From: Lagopus muta | Taxonomy: Eukaryota; Chordata; Aves; Galliformes; Phasianidae | NCBI RefSeq assembly: GCF_023343835.1 | Contig: NC_064435.1 | Span: 65,234,134-65,298,133 of the forward strand | DNA length: 64,000 bases | Direction: 5' to 3' | Shown: positions 1 through 13,949 of the stretch, piece after piece | Layout of the letters: the number at the start of each line of letters is the position of its first letter | Position numbering within the stretch: the stretch's first letter is position 1 | Made by a program: the position numbers and the translations under genes | The notes under the pieces: model-generated | What the model was told of the DNA's origin: nothing | The model's database searches: none | Seen by the model: only the letters and a program-made list of their open reading frames with translations

Positions 1-2344
1 GCACATAACATGCTGCTCTTATCCTAATCACAGAACTAAAATACTTGACTGCTACACCACTATCCAGTTTACAGAGATGTGTCAAGGACACAGTAAGCAG
101 TAAATCGCAATTCATCTTCAGAAGCAGTGGTTTTACTGATGCAGCAGTTTAACATCTAGTAGAGGATACAGTGAAAAACAAAAGTCTAATCTTTAACCTC
201 CTGAGCATGCTGTATCTCCAGCCTCATGACCCACACCTGCATCTCCTTAGAAAGAGAGGAGATAGACTGTCAGTCTTGAGATAAAAGTACTTTAAAACAG
301 TATTTGAGCATACAGGTGGTCTTTAGCATCTTTTTCTCTATGAAAAAAACTCAAAGCTAAGGAAAACACAGAAAAAGATGAGATGCAAGGCCACATGGAA
401 AGTCAGAGCAGGGAGTTGCAAAAAAGACAACAGATTAAGAGAGAAAGAACCTGACAGTAGTTCTGGCAGACTTCTGGCCAGAGCAGGGGAGATTTGGAGT
501 TAACAGGAGACAAAGACGGATTCACTAGTGAAATAGGAGTTCTGAGGCAAACTGTCTTTCACTAGAATCAGAACTGAGGTTTCTGGTTAGCTTTTTAAAA
601 GCTTGAAAAAAAAAAAAAAAAAAAAAAAATCAAAAACCTCATAGTGACAAACCCATTGCTCAATATACACCAAAATGCATTGTGTTAAACACATTCAACA
701 CTGAAGGTATATGTGGAATACAAAAGAAAATAAAGCACAGCAGGATAACTGAAGAGAACATCACACACTTGTCAACAGAATCATTTTTCAGACAGTCTGA
801 ATCCTGGAGGTTCAGATGAAAGATTTTGTCTATTGACAATTATACTAATGATTACTGTCATCAGCTCTTCCCAATACCTAAGAGTGCCTCCTAAAAACTT
901 TGTGATTTAAACCTTCCAGAAGCTGAGAAATCATTAAAAGAGAATGATTACAAAGTTAATGACAATAAAACTCAATATGAGAACAGCACACAAATGGTAA
1001 AGATTCATGTACACTGGAGACTCTCTCAACTCTTACTTCCAAATCTATAAAAGCACAAGGGATCAAAAGTCAGATTTTCTACCCTTGAGCAGAATTTCTT
1101 TGTCACTTGAGCTTTACCTACTTCAGTTTTTTATTGTCCATTTTTTCCTTCCATTTGATTAGCTGCCAAGCAGCAGATTCAATCCCCAGACTTAAAGCAG
1201 TTGTCTGGACTAGACTAGGAAAGCAAAAAAGTTATGCTCCCAATCAATGCAGTAGTTCTCTTAACAATCCTCAAACAGAAAGCCATACACTCCAACTCAG
1301 TCACAAGCAAAAAACAAGTATGCAGGGAAAGGATGAATGTAGCATTATCACCAGCCACATATAAAGTATTCTTTCCTTATTTACACTCTGATTGCTCTGT
1401 TTCAAAAGGCACGCAAAGAACACAGCTAGAAACAAATGGCTTCAGTAACAACTCCTGATCTATTTTTCCCCAGAAGTGAACAAGCTCTAAAACGGTAACA
1501 GAGAACAAAAGACTGAGAAAGCTCAGAAAGAGCAGAGTGAGAGGGATCATGGTACTGAAGAAAAAAAAAAAAAAAAAAAAGGGGGGGGGGGGGGGGTGGA
1601 GGAAGGGATGTCAGGGCAATTATACTCTTAAGACTTTTACAGAACAAAGGAAAAAAAAAGAATAAATGAAAAATTATGAAGCTGGATTTAAGTCAGACTT
1701 CAGAAATAGAGTACAAAGTGGGCCAATAACACTCCTGAGTTCAAAGCTTAGAGATCAAATACAATCAAATGCTTCTAAGGAATAAGAAAACTACTTTCAA
1801 TTAAGAGCATATAAAACATGTATGCTTCAAGAGCTCAGTAATCTAATACCTATTATTTAAATCTGCCCATTATGGTGGTGCTCAAATATCCCTCTAAACC
1901 ATCTGGTACTACCTACTGTAAAAGATCGCTGTCATAGTTATCACTTTTTTTCTGTACACAGAAGAACCACAACATGCCTTTCCTTTCCTGTATGCATAAA
2001 AACTCCTTAAACAAATCCACATGGAGGCCTTATTTCCACTGCCTGCTCCTTATACTTTGTTTTATTATTTAGAAAGAAATTTTGAATAATCAAAATAAAA
2101 CCCAAACAGTAACTCTGATAGCTAATAAGGGTTAAACACACTAAAACTGAACAGGTTTTTCGCGGTGCTCAATAATTAAGCTTCCAGATGTCTAGCTTCT
2201 TGATTACAAATGAAACTGCCAGCAGAAGGGATGTTGAGAATTTCCACTTACTCATACAAGACCAAACACAGCAGCTTTGTGTCTAAATGTGGTCAGAAGT
2301 CAAGGCCTTAGTAACTGTCACCTTTAAAGCCAGTAACTCCACAT
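1..2344. other. Non-coding stretch, inferred FHOD3 intron 1
   Basis: No exon or recognisable repeat family was found here. It contains an A24 run at 606-629 and an A20 run joined directly to a G16 run at 1561-1596. It lies 3' of the FHOD3 exon 1 donor on the minus strand, so intron 1 is the simplest reading, but exon 2 was not located in the window. Short open frames here overlap simple sequence and show no protein family features. Confidence 0.5.
1561..1596. repeat. A20-G16 compound homopolymer
   Basis: Twenty A residues are followed without a break by sixteen G residues, with a few more G-rich bases after that. The G run can in principle form a G-quadruplex or slip during replication. The exact length may not be reliable in an assembly. 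Confidence 0.9.
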
Positions 2345-2460
2345 ATCATAGAATCACAGAATTCTAAGTCAGAAAAGATTAAGATCATCTAGTCCAAATA
2401 TTAACATATCACCACCACATATCCTAGTCCACTGTCCTCTACTTCCAACAGCTTTCTTAT
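2345..2460 (-). mobile_element. CR1 LINE 3' fragment, antisense
   Basis: The left edge carries the reverse complement of the CR1 terminal octamer repeat (CATAGAATCACAGAAT). It is followed by the usual antisense 3' sequence around GATCATCTAGTCCAAA and a CACCACCA segment. Similarity fades after about 2440, so the right edge is approximate. This is an old, 5'-truncated copy. Confidence 0.8.
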
Positions 2461-4310
2461 TGGTTACTTTTAACACAGACCACTTTGATGATCTGTCTCC
2501 TGCTAACTGCTTGCGTTTCCTTGCAACATCTCCAACCACCAAACTATCAAAACAGTCCGGGAGCACCTGGCTGGAAATGGCATTTAGGAAAATGCCTAGA
2601 CAACTCCTTATTCCCAGAATGTGGCACAACGTTTTGTATCACAAGTAAGCTCTGATAACCATTTCATTGAGTTCAAGTGTTCCTTGTGGCTGTCCATAGC
2701 ACAGTCACTTGGAATACCCTATCACACACATGAATCCTGAGGCTGAATGGACTAGCTGGTTAGCTATTTCCTAGAAGGCACAGAAACACTGCACTTGTAC
2801 CACACAAAACCAGGAACTTCCCAACTTTGCAGCAGAGGGCTGTTCTTTGGTAAACAAAGCTTCAACAAACACACTGATTTATGTCCCAGAGTTGAATGAG
2901 AATGTGAAGGTGGTCAACGAAAGCAATCATTTCATCAGCTATTAAGTGACATCTTTAATATGAAAAGATGAAAAGAGTGAAGATTTTCACATGGAGAAAC
3001 ATGCTCAACACATGCAGTTTGAAACAAAGCTACAAATAGATCTAAAACAGTGTAAGAGTCGCACTTAAAGAGAATCAGCAGTCTCACAGCAAGTTTTTGG
3101 CACATGAAAAAATAACAAACGTTCTTACAATCCTTAGTTCAAGTTCATCACCAGATCATCTCCAACTCCAAACAAGGCCTTTAGGTACTTGCTGTATTCT
3201 CAACCTTCTGAAAACAAGAGCAGGTTTTCTTCTTCCATAAGAATTGAATACTGCTACATGCTAGGCAAAGCACCGTGTTAGTTAATGACAGCAAATAAAA
3301 TATACTTACCTTTCATAGTACTTAGTTTTCATATCACCTCTAAAATCATGCTAGTCTTCACTGCTAAAAAAAAAAAAAAACCACAATCCTACAACACAAA
3401 TAACAGTCACAAAAAAAACAGCTATTAGTCTCTTTTCAGTAATGATATTATGAATTGCATCCAGAATTAGTTTCTTTTCAGCATGAGTTTAACTGCCATA
3501 ACAATAAAAATATAAGAGAACTTTACCTCAGAGCTCTCGCTATTCATCCTTCTAGTTCCATTCACTAAGGGTAAATGGCTCATATAGCTCACAAACTCTA
3601 CTGGGAGCTAGCTACAATCAAAAAAGTTTGAAATACAAAGCACAAAGCTCTGTTTTATTCATGGTACTTTTGTTTGTCAATTAATCTACAAAACAGTTGT
3701 TAAAGTGGGAAGAGTAGCTGACTATGCTGTCTTACACTACACAGTAGAAGGACAAATATAAAACACCTGAACACTTATATTAAAAAAAAAATAAAACCAA
3801 TTGCTGATTGCAAAGTATGAAGGTCTTTGGTACCATTCTAATCTCACAATTTATCCACTGGTGTAACTCTATCAGCTCCAAAGGGATGATGTCATCTCCA
3901 ACCCCGTGTCAGTGAAATAAGAAACAGGTCCTTTCAACATGCAAGGCAGAGGAAACCTTTTGTTTGCCTTTCAGTGCTCAAGCCTTCCTCCCTATTGAAA
4001 AATCTAGCCCCACTCTATTTAAAAGTGAAAAGGACCAACTATTGGGGATGCATTCAGGAGGCCATAAGCAAAAGAGGAGGGGATACTGAAATTCTCCATT
4101 TTGCAATGGTACCGGACCATAGCCAGATTGCAGCAAGTGTGAGCACTCAAAGCACTCCCAAAGCCATGGAGACACATGCCACTAGTGCCTCTGTTTGCTC
4201 CTGCTGAGTTCTTGCTTCCAGGAACACAAAAACATTGAGAAAAAAAAAGCTGAGAGCAGCAACATTAAAGAAAGCCTCTGTTTGATGTGGTCCAGCAAGG
4301 AGAAAGAAAA
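2461..4310. other. Non-coding stretch without recognised elements
   Basis: AT-rich intronic sequence with an A15 run at 3366-3380 and a short A run near 3781. No exon, RNA gene or clear transposon was recognised. Confidence 0.45.
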
Positions 4311-4316
4311 TAAATG

Positions 4317-4552
4317 AAGAGGGTAGATTTAGACTAGATACTAGAAAGTTCTTTAATGTGAGGGTGGTGAGGCACTGGAACAGGTTGCAGGCTGAGGTTG
4401 TGGATGCTCCCTCCCTGGAAGCATTAAAGGTCAAACCGGATGAGGCTTCAAGCAACCTGGTCTACAGAGAGGCGTCCCTGCCTGTAGCACGGGTCTGGAA
4501 CTGGATGATCTCAAAGGCCCTTTCCAAACCATTCTGTGATTCTATGAATGAA
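4317..4552 (+). mobile_element. CR1 LINE 3' fragment, sense
   Basis: It shows the CR1 3' region in order: an AGTTCTTTAATGTGAGGGTG-like segment, the GGCACTGGAACAGGTTGC segment, GTGGATGCTCCCTCCCTGGA, and the terminal ATTCTGTGATTCTATGAATG repeat. These correspond to the end of the CR1 reading frame and its short 3' UTR. The copy is truncated at its 5' end and has no intact coding frame. Confidence 0.9.
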
Positions 4553-7384
4553 AAAATAATCACTGATTAGGAAACTGCTGAAAATCTGAGTAGCAGGAAG
4601 TTTCTAAAGATCCAAAAGCCACTACCAAGTCCACTTTAAAAGAAAACAACAGCTATGGTTGTTCAGCTTGACCAGGCAAGGAATAGCTGACTCAATCATC
4701 CTAAACAGAACAGGAATGCATCTTTCTGCCACGCATGAAGGTCTAAGTAACAAAATAAAAGTAAACCTTTCCCTCTGCAAAAATCAGAAAACATTTTCTC
4801 TAAGCATTACTGCAGTATAAAGAGCAACTATGCATACATGAAGCCATTTCTACCCCACCTTCTTTTTTTTTTTTTAAATGATACTTTAACTTCTACTGCA
4901 GGAGTATTTCAGGTTGGTTTTTTTGGTTGTTTTTTTTTTTTTTTCTTGTTTTTTTTTTTTCCCCCTGAAGCATTTAATTGCCCTTCATTGGTAGGAAAAA
5001 AAAAAAAACATTCTACTAGCTTTTATGTTTAAATACATGCTTCAAACAGTTTTCAGGTTATTTGGTTTAGCTAGAGAAATAAGACCCAGATGTTTCACCA
5101 AGAAGGTTTTTTTTTTTTTTTAACCAGGAAAACCCATGGCCCTTCCAGATGTCTCAGATATCTTGTAGTCCAAAATTCTTTTTCCAACACGACAGCCACG
5201 AATATTCTTTCTCCAATGAGGTGAGATTGTTATAGGGCTTAATAAACGCATCTAAGAGTTAAGGGTACAGGCTGCAGCTGAAGGATCTCAGATCATTTAG
5301 CAGAGTGAGCAGCAATTAAGACTTCCTAGTCTTCCACATTCTCTTGCTCAGAACACTAAGATATGCAATATTTCACAGAATGAATATAATTAAAGCTCAA
5401 AATACAAGCTCTAATTACAATTAAATGAAGTAGGTCAAAATGAGGGCCTGCTGTCATTTTTATAAAGTGACTTATAAAGGACTACTTTGAATGGATAGCC
5501 ATACTGTGGATTTAATGATGTAAAGACCCATGAAACACCTTGCATGTGCTAAAATGCATAACACCTGATAATGTTTTTCCAGTAGCTGGCATTTCATGTG
5601 TTCATCTGTACTTCCTCATCAACAGGTAACTTCCTAATGTCATACAGGCAATAACTGCTGTCTTGTTACCCCCACCACCACAGGAGCTAACTACCGTTGT
5701 TAACTGCAGTACAGAGACAAGGTTATCAGCCATCTTCTCTCTGTAATTGTTTAGTGTTAACATGATCCAGTTAAATGACCAGCAGGTGTTCCCAGCACTC
5801 AGGCCAGTGAGATATCCAGTTTGTATTTCAAACCCGAGGAAAGGTTCACATAACTATGTAAGAAAAGAATACTACTACTCTTTGTATCTTTGTCTTGCTT
5901 ATTTTAGACTTTTCTCAGCAGCACAAGAATTCTAAACAACCATTATTGGAAAGAAAAAATGAATATCACATGCTTTTTCTTAAATAGGAAATGCATAGCG
6001 CTGCCCAAAGTAGCAGCTGATCTAAGATTGAGTCCACAGGTTTATTTAACGTAGCCTTGTCTGATTCTTCTGGCACTATCTGCTACTCCTGGTACACACT
6101 CAGGCACAATTTCTGAGGAAGATACTGGGAGTCTGCATGGCCACCTATAGAGATAGCCGGATTCTGTACCCAGAAGTTGAAGCTTGCAAAAAGGTATACT
6201 AGGAAATACCAAACAGGAAGATGTGAAGGCCCTGATTTGCTAGGAGCAATCAAACAAGTCGGTGTCCCATCCCTCTGGAGTGACAGGAACCATATCATAA
6301 TCATGGCCATACTGACTTAAAATCCTCACCCTAAGCCCAGCTCTTTCACAAAGCTTAACACACAGTTGTTCTCATCACCTCCAGTGCCTTAAAGAAGCAC
6401 TGGGAATCTACTTTATACAGATTTGCTTACAGCATGTAATTTCGTTTAGATCTGAAGGCAGTTTGCTCTTGTCTCAGCCTAGCTACGTTCAGAGAAGATG
6501 ACCTGTAACAGCAATACATTTATAAAATTAAAGATGGGCTTGTTGAAAGAAATCATGTCTTGAATCACAGTCAAAAAATTAAAATTTCTTTTATAGTAAC
6601 CAGGACATTTTTCATATAAGAATGAAATCTATTTCTTTTCCTCTCCTTTTTCAGTTAGACATGTTTACAGTAAGAAATCACATTGACAAACAACTGGATT
6701 TAAACACGCTAAAGTCTATGCACCCACTGAAAAGCTCAAAGGCACAGTTCATTTGTCCTGACTGCCCTTCTTGAACCATGTGAAAGTATTGATTAGCAGT
6801 GAATAACCATGGTCCTTATTAAACAATTAACGGAGATTGTCAACGGCACAGAGCTGCAGTCAATTTCCACCGTACTTATCAATTGTTATGTAAGTGGTAA
6901 CCTTGTCCTTATGCTGGAGGGGAACCACAAAACATGAAGTTCAGTGTTGCATACAAAATACAGCTATGCTGGAAGTACACAAGACAAATTCCAACAGCAA
7001 AGCTTTGCTATTTATGCTTACATGTCTGTTACCTCCAGTGTTACGCATCCCCCAACAAGCTTTGGCACTCCTGGTTTTCCTGTCAATCAAGGAAGAGAAA
7101 AAAACAAACAAGAAAAAAAACAAACCAATTTAAGAAAAAAAAAAAAAAAAAAAATTGACAAAAACAACCAACAACCTCCTACATACATTTTGCAATCTTG
7201 GCCACATAGGCACCAGATTCAAAGTTCCTGTCCCCAAAGCAACCTTCATGACTCTGGCCTCACACGAGGTATTCTGGGCAGCTACCACCTTAATCTCGGG
7301 CTAAGATCAAACCACAGGAAACAGTGCCAGGCTACAAAGCCAGCCACTGTCCTCCTGAGAAAAGGCAGCAAATAGAAAGCAACG
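4553..7384. other. Non-coding stretch with T-rich and A-rich runs
   Basis: It contains a T-rich block at about 4861-4970, a T run at 5107-5121 and an A20 run at 7135-7154. No exon or transposon was recognised. The longest frame here (143 codons from 6944) runs through the poly(A) tract and has no family features. Confidence 0.45.
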
Positions 7385-7490
7385 TAGAATTTAAGAACAG
7401 CTTGGTTTGGAAAGGACTTAAAAGATGATTTAGTTCCAAGCACCTGACACAGGCAGGTCCTGATACTGAAATACCCCATGAGACAAGAGC
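7385..7490 (-). mobile_element. Probable CR1 3' fragment, antisense, degraded
   Basis: The segment around TTGGAAAGGACTTAAAAGATGATTTAG resembles the antisense CR1 3' UTR (a GGTTGGAAAGG-like stretch, then a GATCATCTAG-like stretch). It lacks a clear terminal octamer repeat. Both edges are uncertain and the assignment is tentative. Confidence 0.35.
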
Positions 7491-9845
7491 GTAAGACACA
7501 AGCAGCTGAACCACAGCACCCAATGCAGTTCCCCAAGACTGCCAACCAAGTCTTGCAGATGGAAATCAGAGGTCAGTGCTACAAGTGAAATCTAGAACCC
7601 TTCTGAAGTAGTAAAGCACCAGTGGACTGGATATTTCAGACATTAAGCATGAGCAGTACATTTTTAACATGGCGTTACCAATAGCATAAGTGTGGATTTT
7701 AAACATTTGTGCACGTGAATGGCAACGTGAGCTATGGGAGTTGAGTGCCTTGTAAAGCGAAGACAACAATCAATGTGTGGGTGACAGAACCCAGCTCTCA
7801 GTCACCCCATTTGGTGAGACAAAAAAAAAACAAACCAGAAAACAAACTGATGACAACAAAGATTACGCACAGCTTTAGTGCACAGACTGTCATGTCACAG
7901 AAGGCATAAAAGCACCTCAGCACATAAATTTAGCCATAACATGTAGGTCTGCAGATTCTCAGGGGCTGACCCAGGCTTCCTTGCTTTTCTTCCTCTACGA
8001 CCTCCTTCGGAATTGAGTATCAGATAACCCAGGCTACATTTGAGAGGCATGGTACATTTAACACAAAATATTCAACAGGTTCCTTTCCCAAGTCATTCCC
8101 ATTGTTTTTGGTATACTATGCTAATATTCCAAGTAATTCAGTCATTTCCATCCTGACAAGTCATTGCTCAACAATGTCATGATAATGAGTTGACCCTTCT
8201 TTGGTTGGAAGTGATAAAATAGTTGCCAAAACCTCAATAGGATGCTAAGAGAAAGGAATTCATACTCATTACAGTGCACTCAAATTTGCACTGAGACCAC
8301 TTTCAATGTACAAACCAATGCACTGGGTTACCCTTAAGCACACCAAGTTTCAAATGGCTTTACTGTCTGGGGTATCCCCTTATCACAGAGGGAACTGCAT
8401 TTCTTTAGCTTTCAAATCCATAACAATATGAAAACAAATGCAACAAATTCTATCAGCGATTACTGGCTGACTGTAATACAAGCCTAAAATATGACTGCTG
8501 ACAACATAATCATTCCAGTACAAAGTAGAATGCAGTTTTCCAGGAAAAAGAAAAAAGTGTATAATTATCAAATTTAACGGACACATTAAAACTAAAATTC
8601 ATTTAATCTTATATTAAGATTAAATAACGTGACAGAGTGATCAAAGTACACTAAGGAAGGAGCAATAGGCAAGAAAAGCACATAGTCTCAAAAAAGGTAG
8701 GATAAAAGACACGTCAGCCGTGCTTAGAGGCACTTAAGTGTCAAATCAAACAGTATCAATTCTGTAGTTGAAAGAAGCATCTTCTTTCGGATAATAAAAA
8801 CTATTTTAACTTGCTCAAGAATAGCTTATCGTAGTAGCTTACTTCATAAGGCAGTCCTCCACTATAAAGCAAAAGGTCTTTATCAAAGAAGGTCTAAGAG
8901 AATTGCTGAGCTGCACTTTAAGGCCATATTCGTGACTCACCAGTCCATAGCATCCACTTCACATGACTAAAAATTCCAGAAAAAATGCCTCCTCTGACCA
9001 TACCATGCGAGCTTTATACTTGGGGAAACAAAGTCAGTTCAGATGTAGCTTTACAGGTATTACTTACCTCAAAGGAATGGCATACTGAAGTTATAACACA
9101 TTTCATCTGGTATACATTAAATTGAATCTTTTTCCTTACAGCAAATGTAAGCACTTGTCACTACAATACTGATGAGATTGAGATACAAGCACCGTTTTTC
9201 TCTTGGACCAATAAAATAGCTGAATATCACTTAGCGAAATGAATTTCAAAAGTTCTCAGGGGCTGGCTCAAGCATATAATAATAACTGAGGCTGGAAAGA
9301 ATGTTTTGTTCAAAACAAGCATATTTTAACCTTATTTTGACTTACAGAAGCTTGGGAAGTTTCAAGGCAGTAAATTTAATACTCTATTATATTACAATTT
9401 GGAGATGGAGGAGTGTTAATCTGTTTTCCCCAGGACAAGAAAAAGAAAATAACACGTCGTACAAAAAAAAGCTTACTCATCAGTTCAGTGCTTCGTTTTG
9501 CTTTGTATTGCCTTAGGAGGCTGTGTTAAGAGCACAATGTAATATCCAAACAGCTTAAGTAGAATGTTAACTCTAATACCTGCTGGCAGCAACAAAAGCA
9601 TTTAAACATTTTGCAACTAGGAAGCATTCAGCTAAAGCTCTTCTCATGGAATCCCAAAAGCTTTTCTCCTCTATCTACCCACACTCGTGCCAATGAGCTA
9701 AAGGGCTGTGCTCCAAAACTTCTCATCTTTTTGGAAAGAAGGAACAGCTATCACCCAATAGTTATCACAGGAACAAGACCAAATATTTATTTGGCATACC
9801 CCATTCTGACACAAAGGTACTCATGCATCCATGGGCAAGTTAAAA
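7491..9845. other. Non-coding stretch without recognised elements
   Basis: Intronic-type sequence of ordinary base composition. I see no exon, RNA gene, long tandem array or clear transposon. Confidence 0.4.
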
Positions 9846-9849
9846 GTTG

Positions 9850-10262
9850 CATCTCTCCTATTGGGAAAGGCTGAGTGAACTGGGTCTGTTCAGCCTTGAG
9901 AAAAGAAGACTGAGAGGGGACCTGATCCAGGTCTATAAATATCTAAGGTGTGGGGGGGCAGAGTGGCAAGGCCAGACTCTTTTCAGCAGTGTGTGGAGAC
10001 AGGACAAGGGGAAACGGCCGGAAACTGCAGCATAGGAAGTTCCACACAAATATGCTCAAGAACTTCTTTACAGTGAGGGTGACGGAGCACTGGAACAGGC
10101 TGCCCAGGGAGGTGGTGGAGTCTCCTTCTCTGGAGATGTTCAAGACCTGCCTGGATGCCTACCTGTGCGACCTACTGTAGGGAACCTGCTTTGGCAGGGG
10201 GGTTGGACTCGATGATCTCTGGAGGTCCCTTCCAACCCCTACAATTCTGTGATTCTGTGAAA
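9850..10262 (+). mobile_element. CR1 LINE 3' copy, sense, well preserved
   Basis: This is one of the clearest CR1 copies in the window. It runs from the TCTCCTATTGGGAAAGGCTG region through a GACAGGACAAGGGG segment, GGCTGCCCAGGGAGGTGGTG, and a CCCTTCCAACCCCTACAATT-like 3' UTR, to the terminal ATTCTGTGATTCTGTGA. In other frames it encodes the familiar end of the CR1 ORF2 product, but with interruptions. It is 5'-truncated. Confidence 0.95.
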
Positions 10263-10634
10263 AACCTTTATAATATGGACAAGGTGTATTTGTTTCTTCC
10301 TTTTGCACTGGAGTAGTTCCAACAGCATATACCCTCACATAAAGGGCTTCAAAGCTTTAAACCTCCTCAGTTGTAGACACAAGCTCTTCAATCAGACTCC
10401 AAGAAATTACAAGTCAGCCTTGCATTACCCAGTGCAAGCATCTCTGCAACTCACAGTACACATTTTCCAACTGCAAATAAGAACATGGGCATGAGTATAC
10501 AAATCTTCCAATACGAGATTGTAAAGCACAGTGTTAGTGCAATTCCACGACTGGCTTTTCCTTCTGTTACACTGCAGGTTATGACAGCACCCTTTTCACA
10601 GGCAGCACTTCAGGAATTGCTACTGAGAATGAAG

Positions 10635-10918
10635 ACACTAGTTTCTTTTACAGTACCCAAAGACAGGACGAAGGGCAACAGGCATAAACTGGAACCCAGG
10701 AAGTCCTATATGAACAGGAGGGGAAAAAAAAGCCTCTTTGAGAATGACAGACAATTGGAACAGCCTGCCCACAGAGGCAGTGGAGTCTCCTTTTCTGGAC
10801 TTACTCAAAACCCACATGGATGCCTTCCTGAGTAACCTACTCTAGGGAATCTGCTTTAGCAAGGGGTTGGACTAGACGACTTCCAGGGGTCCCTTCCAGC
10901 CCCTATGGTTCTGTGATA
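10635..10918 (+). mobile_element. CR1 LINE 3' copy, sense
   Basis: It contains AAAGACAGGACGAAGGGCAA, the CCCACAGAGGCAGTGGAGTC block, a GGGGTTGGACTAGACGACTT segment and a CCCTTCCAGCCCC segment near a terminal GGTTCTGTGAT. It lies about 370 bp after the previous CR1 in the same orientation but carries different substitutions, so it is probably a separate insertion. Confidence 0.9.
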
Positions 10919-13339
10919 GAAGCATTTGCTCTTGAGCACAATGCCATGATTTCCAGGCTTTAAATAACTACTTTTCTTGAAGATAAATAAATAAATACAG
11001 TCAATCTATGGGCCACTTTTCTTTCTTCACCTACCATAAGCAACAAAAGCAGCAAGCACTGGTTACACACACTTAAGACAGTTGTCCCACCACACAGTGT
11101 CTATCATCATGGTTTAATCAATCAGAAACAGTTACTACAAAGGGCAAAAAACCTGCTAGCGGAAGCTGACTGACAGTGACCTGCAAACCACCTCACCTTG
11201 TAAACCGAGCTTGCACCTCCCGATACAGTGCAAAATAGATTATATTGCAAAGAAAACAAGTCTCATCATAACACCTAATATAAAAAGTTACAACTGATAA
11301 AAAACACAGTTTAAGAGAGATGCTAAATTTGGCTAACAACCTGCTCACTGCTATATTTCTGTTTCCAAGCCTAATACAGACCGTACAGACCTCCCCTCCC
11401 CCCAACACACAGTCTCCTCAAATCCATCAGCCTTCAGTTCTGGTAGGAAGGTGGCTTAAAAAACAACTGGGACCATAAAAAATAGCAGTAGGAGTAGTAG
11501 GTCATATTTATTTTTAAATAGCCAAACACACTGCTCATTAAAAAGGTAACATGCAGGAATGAGTTCATCTTCAATATTAACCTTCCATGACTCACCTACA
11601 GAATATACTTCAGTATTGACTTCAATTACTTAGATGTAACCAATTTGAGAAGACAGAGGCAGATTCAAAACTGCTTTAAGTTCCACTATGTATACACACA
11701 ATTCAAGAAAATAGTTTCATGGTAATTACTTGTAGTTTAATTTGACTTAATTTCATTTTTCTTGATTTTAGCATAAGAACACATAAATGGATTACCTTGC
11801 AGCATGAAATCCATGGCAATTCCTTCTAAAGAATTCAATAAGGAATTCTTTAATCATTTGATTATTTCTCCAAAGTATATTTTATGAGCTGATGCTTAAT
11901 TATTTCAGGAGATCTAGATTACAATTTTTATTTCTAGATGAGCAATTTGGTGGATAAAGAACATGGGAGCATGATTTCAGTCTCCACTGAGACATCTTAA
12001 AATAACCCTAGCTGGTAACTACTAGTGAGATAGCAGGCTCTTCTCTCTGTTGGCTGCATATTTCTTTCTCAACTATTTGCTGGAATACAAGCAACAAATC
12101 ATACCAAACAAAGGGAATAAACATAATTTAATTTACACTTCAATGAAAAATATTTCTAATCTGCTTTTTTTTTTTTTTTTCCATTTCAATCACATATTGC
12201 ATTACTGATTTCCAAATGCTATGGCCTATTACCAATGGCTTTCCCACAGAAGTAACATCAATCTAAAGAATGGCCTTAAGGTAAAGGCATTCTTTCAGCA
12301 GCCTAACAGAACTATCAAAGAAGTTAACAAAGTAGGCCATTTATTTGAGGCGTGACCACACTAGCAATATTCATCAGGTTAAGATAACACTTTAGTCAAG
12401 CATAACGTCCTAGAAGTCACTGAACAGCATATTGCCTATTGCTTTTGTCAAGTTTTAATTATGTCATATTAGCACCAAACTGCATGTCTGGATGCAGGCT
12501 ATTTTTAGGCTGCAATTCAATTGGCACTCTTACAATGACTGGGATTAAAGCTCCAAGACAGCCAAGTTACTGTATATAGGCCAATGCAATTACATGTCGA
12601 AACACGCTGCAGGAACATGATCATGCTCAGCAGTCAGCATGCTGAGGAACAGCACTAGGAAGACACTTGCTACATGCTAGCAAATGCATTTGCTAGCAGA
12701 GTGAATGCTTTTATCTTGCCTGTCTCAATTAAGAGCCCACAAAGGAAAACATTAAAACAAATGATAGTTTTACTCCAGTCCCCTACAGTTTGATTTAGTG
12801 CTTATGACAGAAAGATAACATTTCGGCAACCTTGAAAATCAATATTCTTTACCTTTACTGGCAGCTGTTCAGATGACTTAATTCTGTCAACACAGAAGTA
12901 GCCCACTTCAGTCCTGCCCTGAAAATAGTCCCAAGCATGAAACAACACAGTCCTCACCCTGCACACTCTTAAACTTCTGTGCAGAGTAGCTTGTGAAGGG
13001 CCTGTTTTTAAAGGGCTTTTACAAGGATGCTCTAAAATATCTGCCAAAAAATATATGTACATATTTTAAGCTTCTTCTTCTTCAAGCTACTCAATGCATT
13101 TGTTTTTTTCATACATTCAAGTATTAACTACTAAGTTAAAACGCTAAGCTCTGATTGACTTGCTAATCTTGGAGTCATGTTCTTAGGCCTTCCCTTTGTA
13201 ACTACATGTACATTTCCTGCATAACGAACAACTTCAAACCTAGGGCCTAAAACACTCAGGACTTAATGTTTTGAGACTGTGAAAACAAAAAAAAAAAAAC
13301 AAAAAAAACCCACAACATCATCATTTATCCTTTAGGATA
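10919..13339. other. Non-coding stretch
   Basis: AT-rich intronic sequence with an (AAAT)n patch near 10986, a T16 run at 12165-12180 and an interrupted A-rich run near 13288-13308. Nothing coding was recognised. Confidence 0.4.
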
Positions 13340-13349
13340 TTTTTACATA

Positions 13350-13540
13350 AGAGTAAATAGGCACTGGAATGGGCTGCCCAGGGAGGTGGTGGAGTCAGCA
13401 ACCCTGAAGATGTTCAAGGAAGAATTGGACATTGTGATGAGGGACATGTTTGAGTGAGAACTATTAGTGATGGGTGGATGGTTGGACTGGGTGATCCCGT
13501 GGGTCTCTTCCAACCTTGGTGATTCTATGAGTCTCTGAAC
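13350..13540 (+). mobile_element. CR1 LINE 3' fragment, sense
   Basis: It starts at AGGCACTGGAATGGGCTGCC, passes through GGAGGTGGTGGAGTCAGCAA, and ends in TTCCAACCTTGGTGATTCTATGA-type sequence. The 5' part is missing. The GAGTCAGCAACCCTGAAGATG variant differs from the 9.85-kb copy, which suggests a different CR1 subfamily. Confidence 0.9.
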
Positions 13541-13949
13541 TTCGACTAGCAATGACCATTACAAGATGCAAGTCATTAAGGCAACAGATCTAACAGATCA
13601 CATCAGACGCATCTACCTTAAGTACACGTTTCTCCTGTACCTTTCTTTTCCACTGCAAATTAAGCCAGAACATCTTGTGATCACTAAAAAGCTGTAAGTC
13701 TTGTGCATTTATAAGAAAAGCTTGACTCACCTGACAGCGTAATACAGAATACTTTGGGGAAAAAAAAAGTTGCAACGAACACGAGAACAAGTCACGTGCA
13801 GAGATAGAAAAGCACAGATAGTGTCATTTGACCTATCAGTGCCCCTCCTTCTTCAGACAACTGCTTTACCTGCTTTCGAAAAGCATTTAGCATACATTCC
13901 CATTAATTTCCTATTATAATACAGCATGAAGTACAGCAATGGCCGCAGA

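Noticed and set aside
6944..7375. 143-codon plus-strand frame
   Set aside because: It passes through a poly(A) tract (poly-lysine) and has no recognisable domain.
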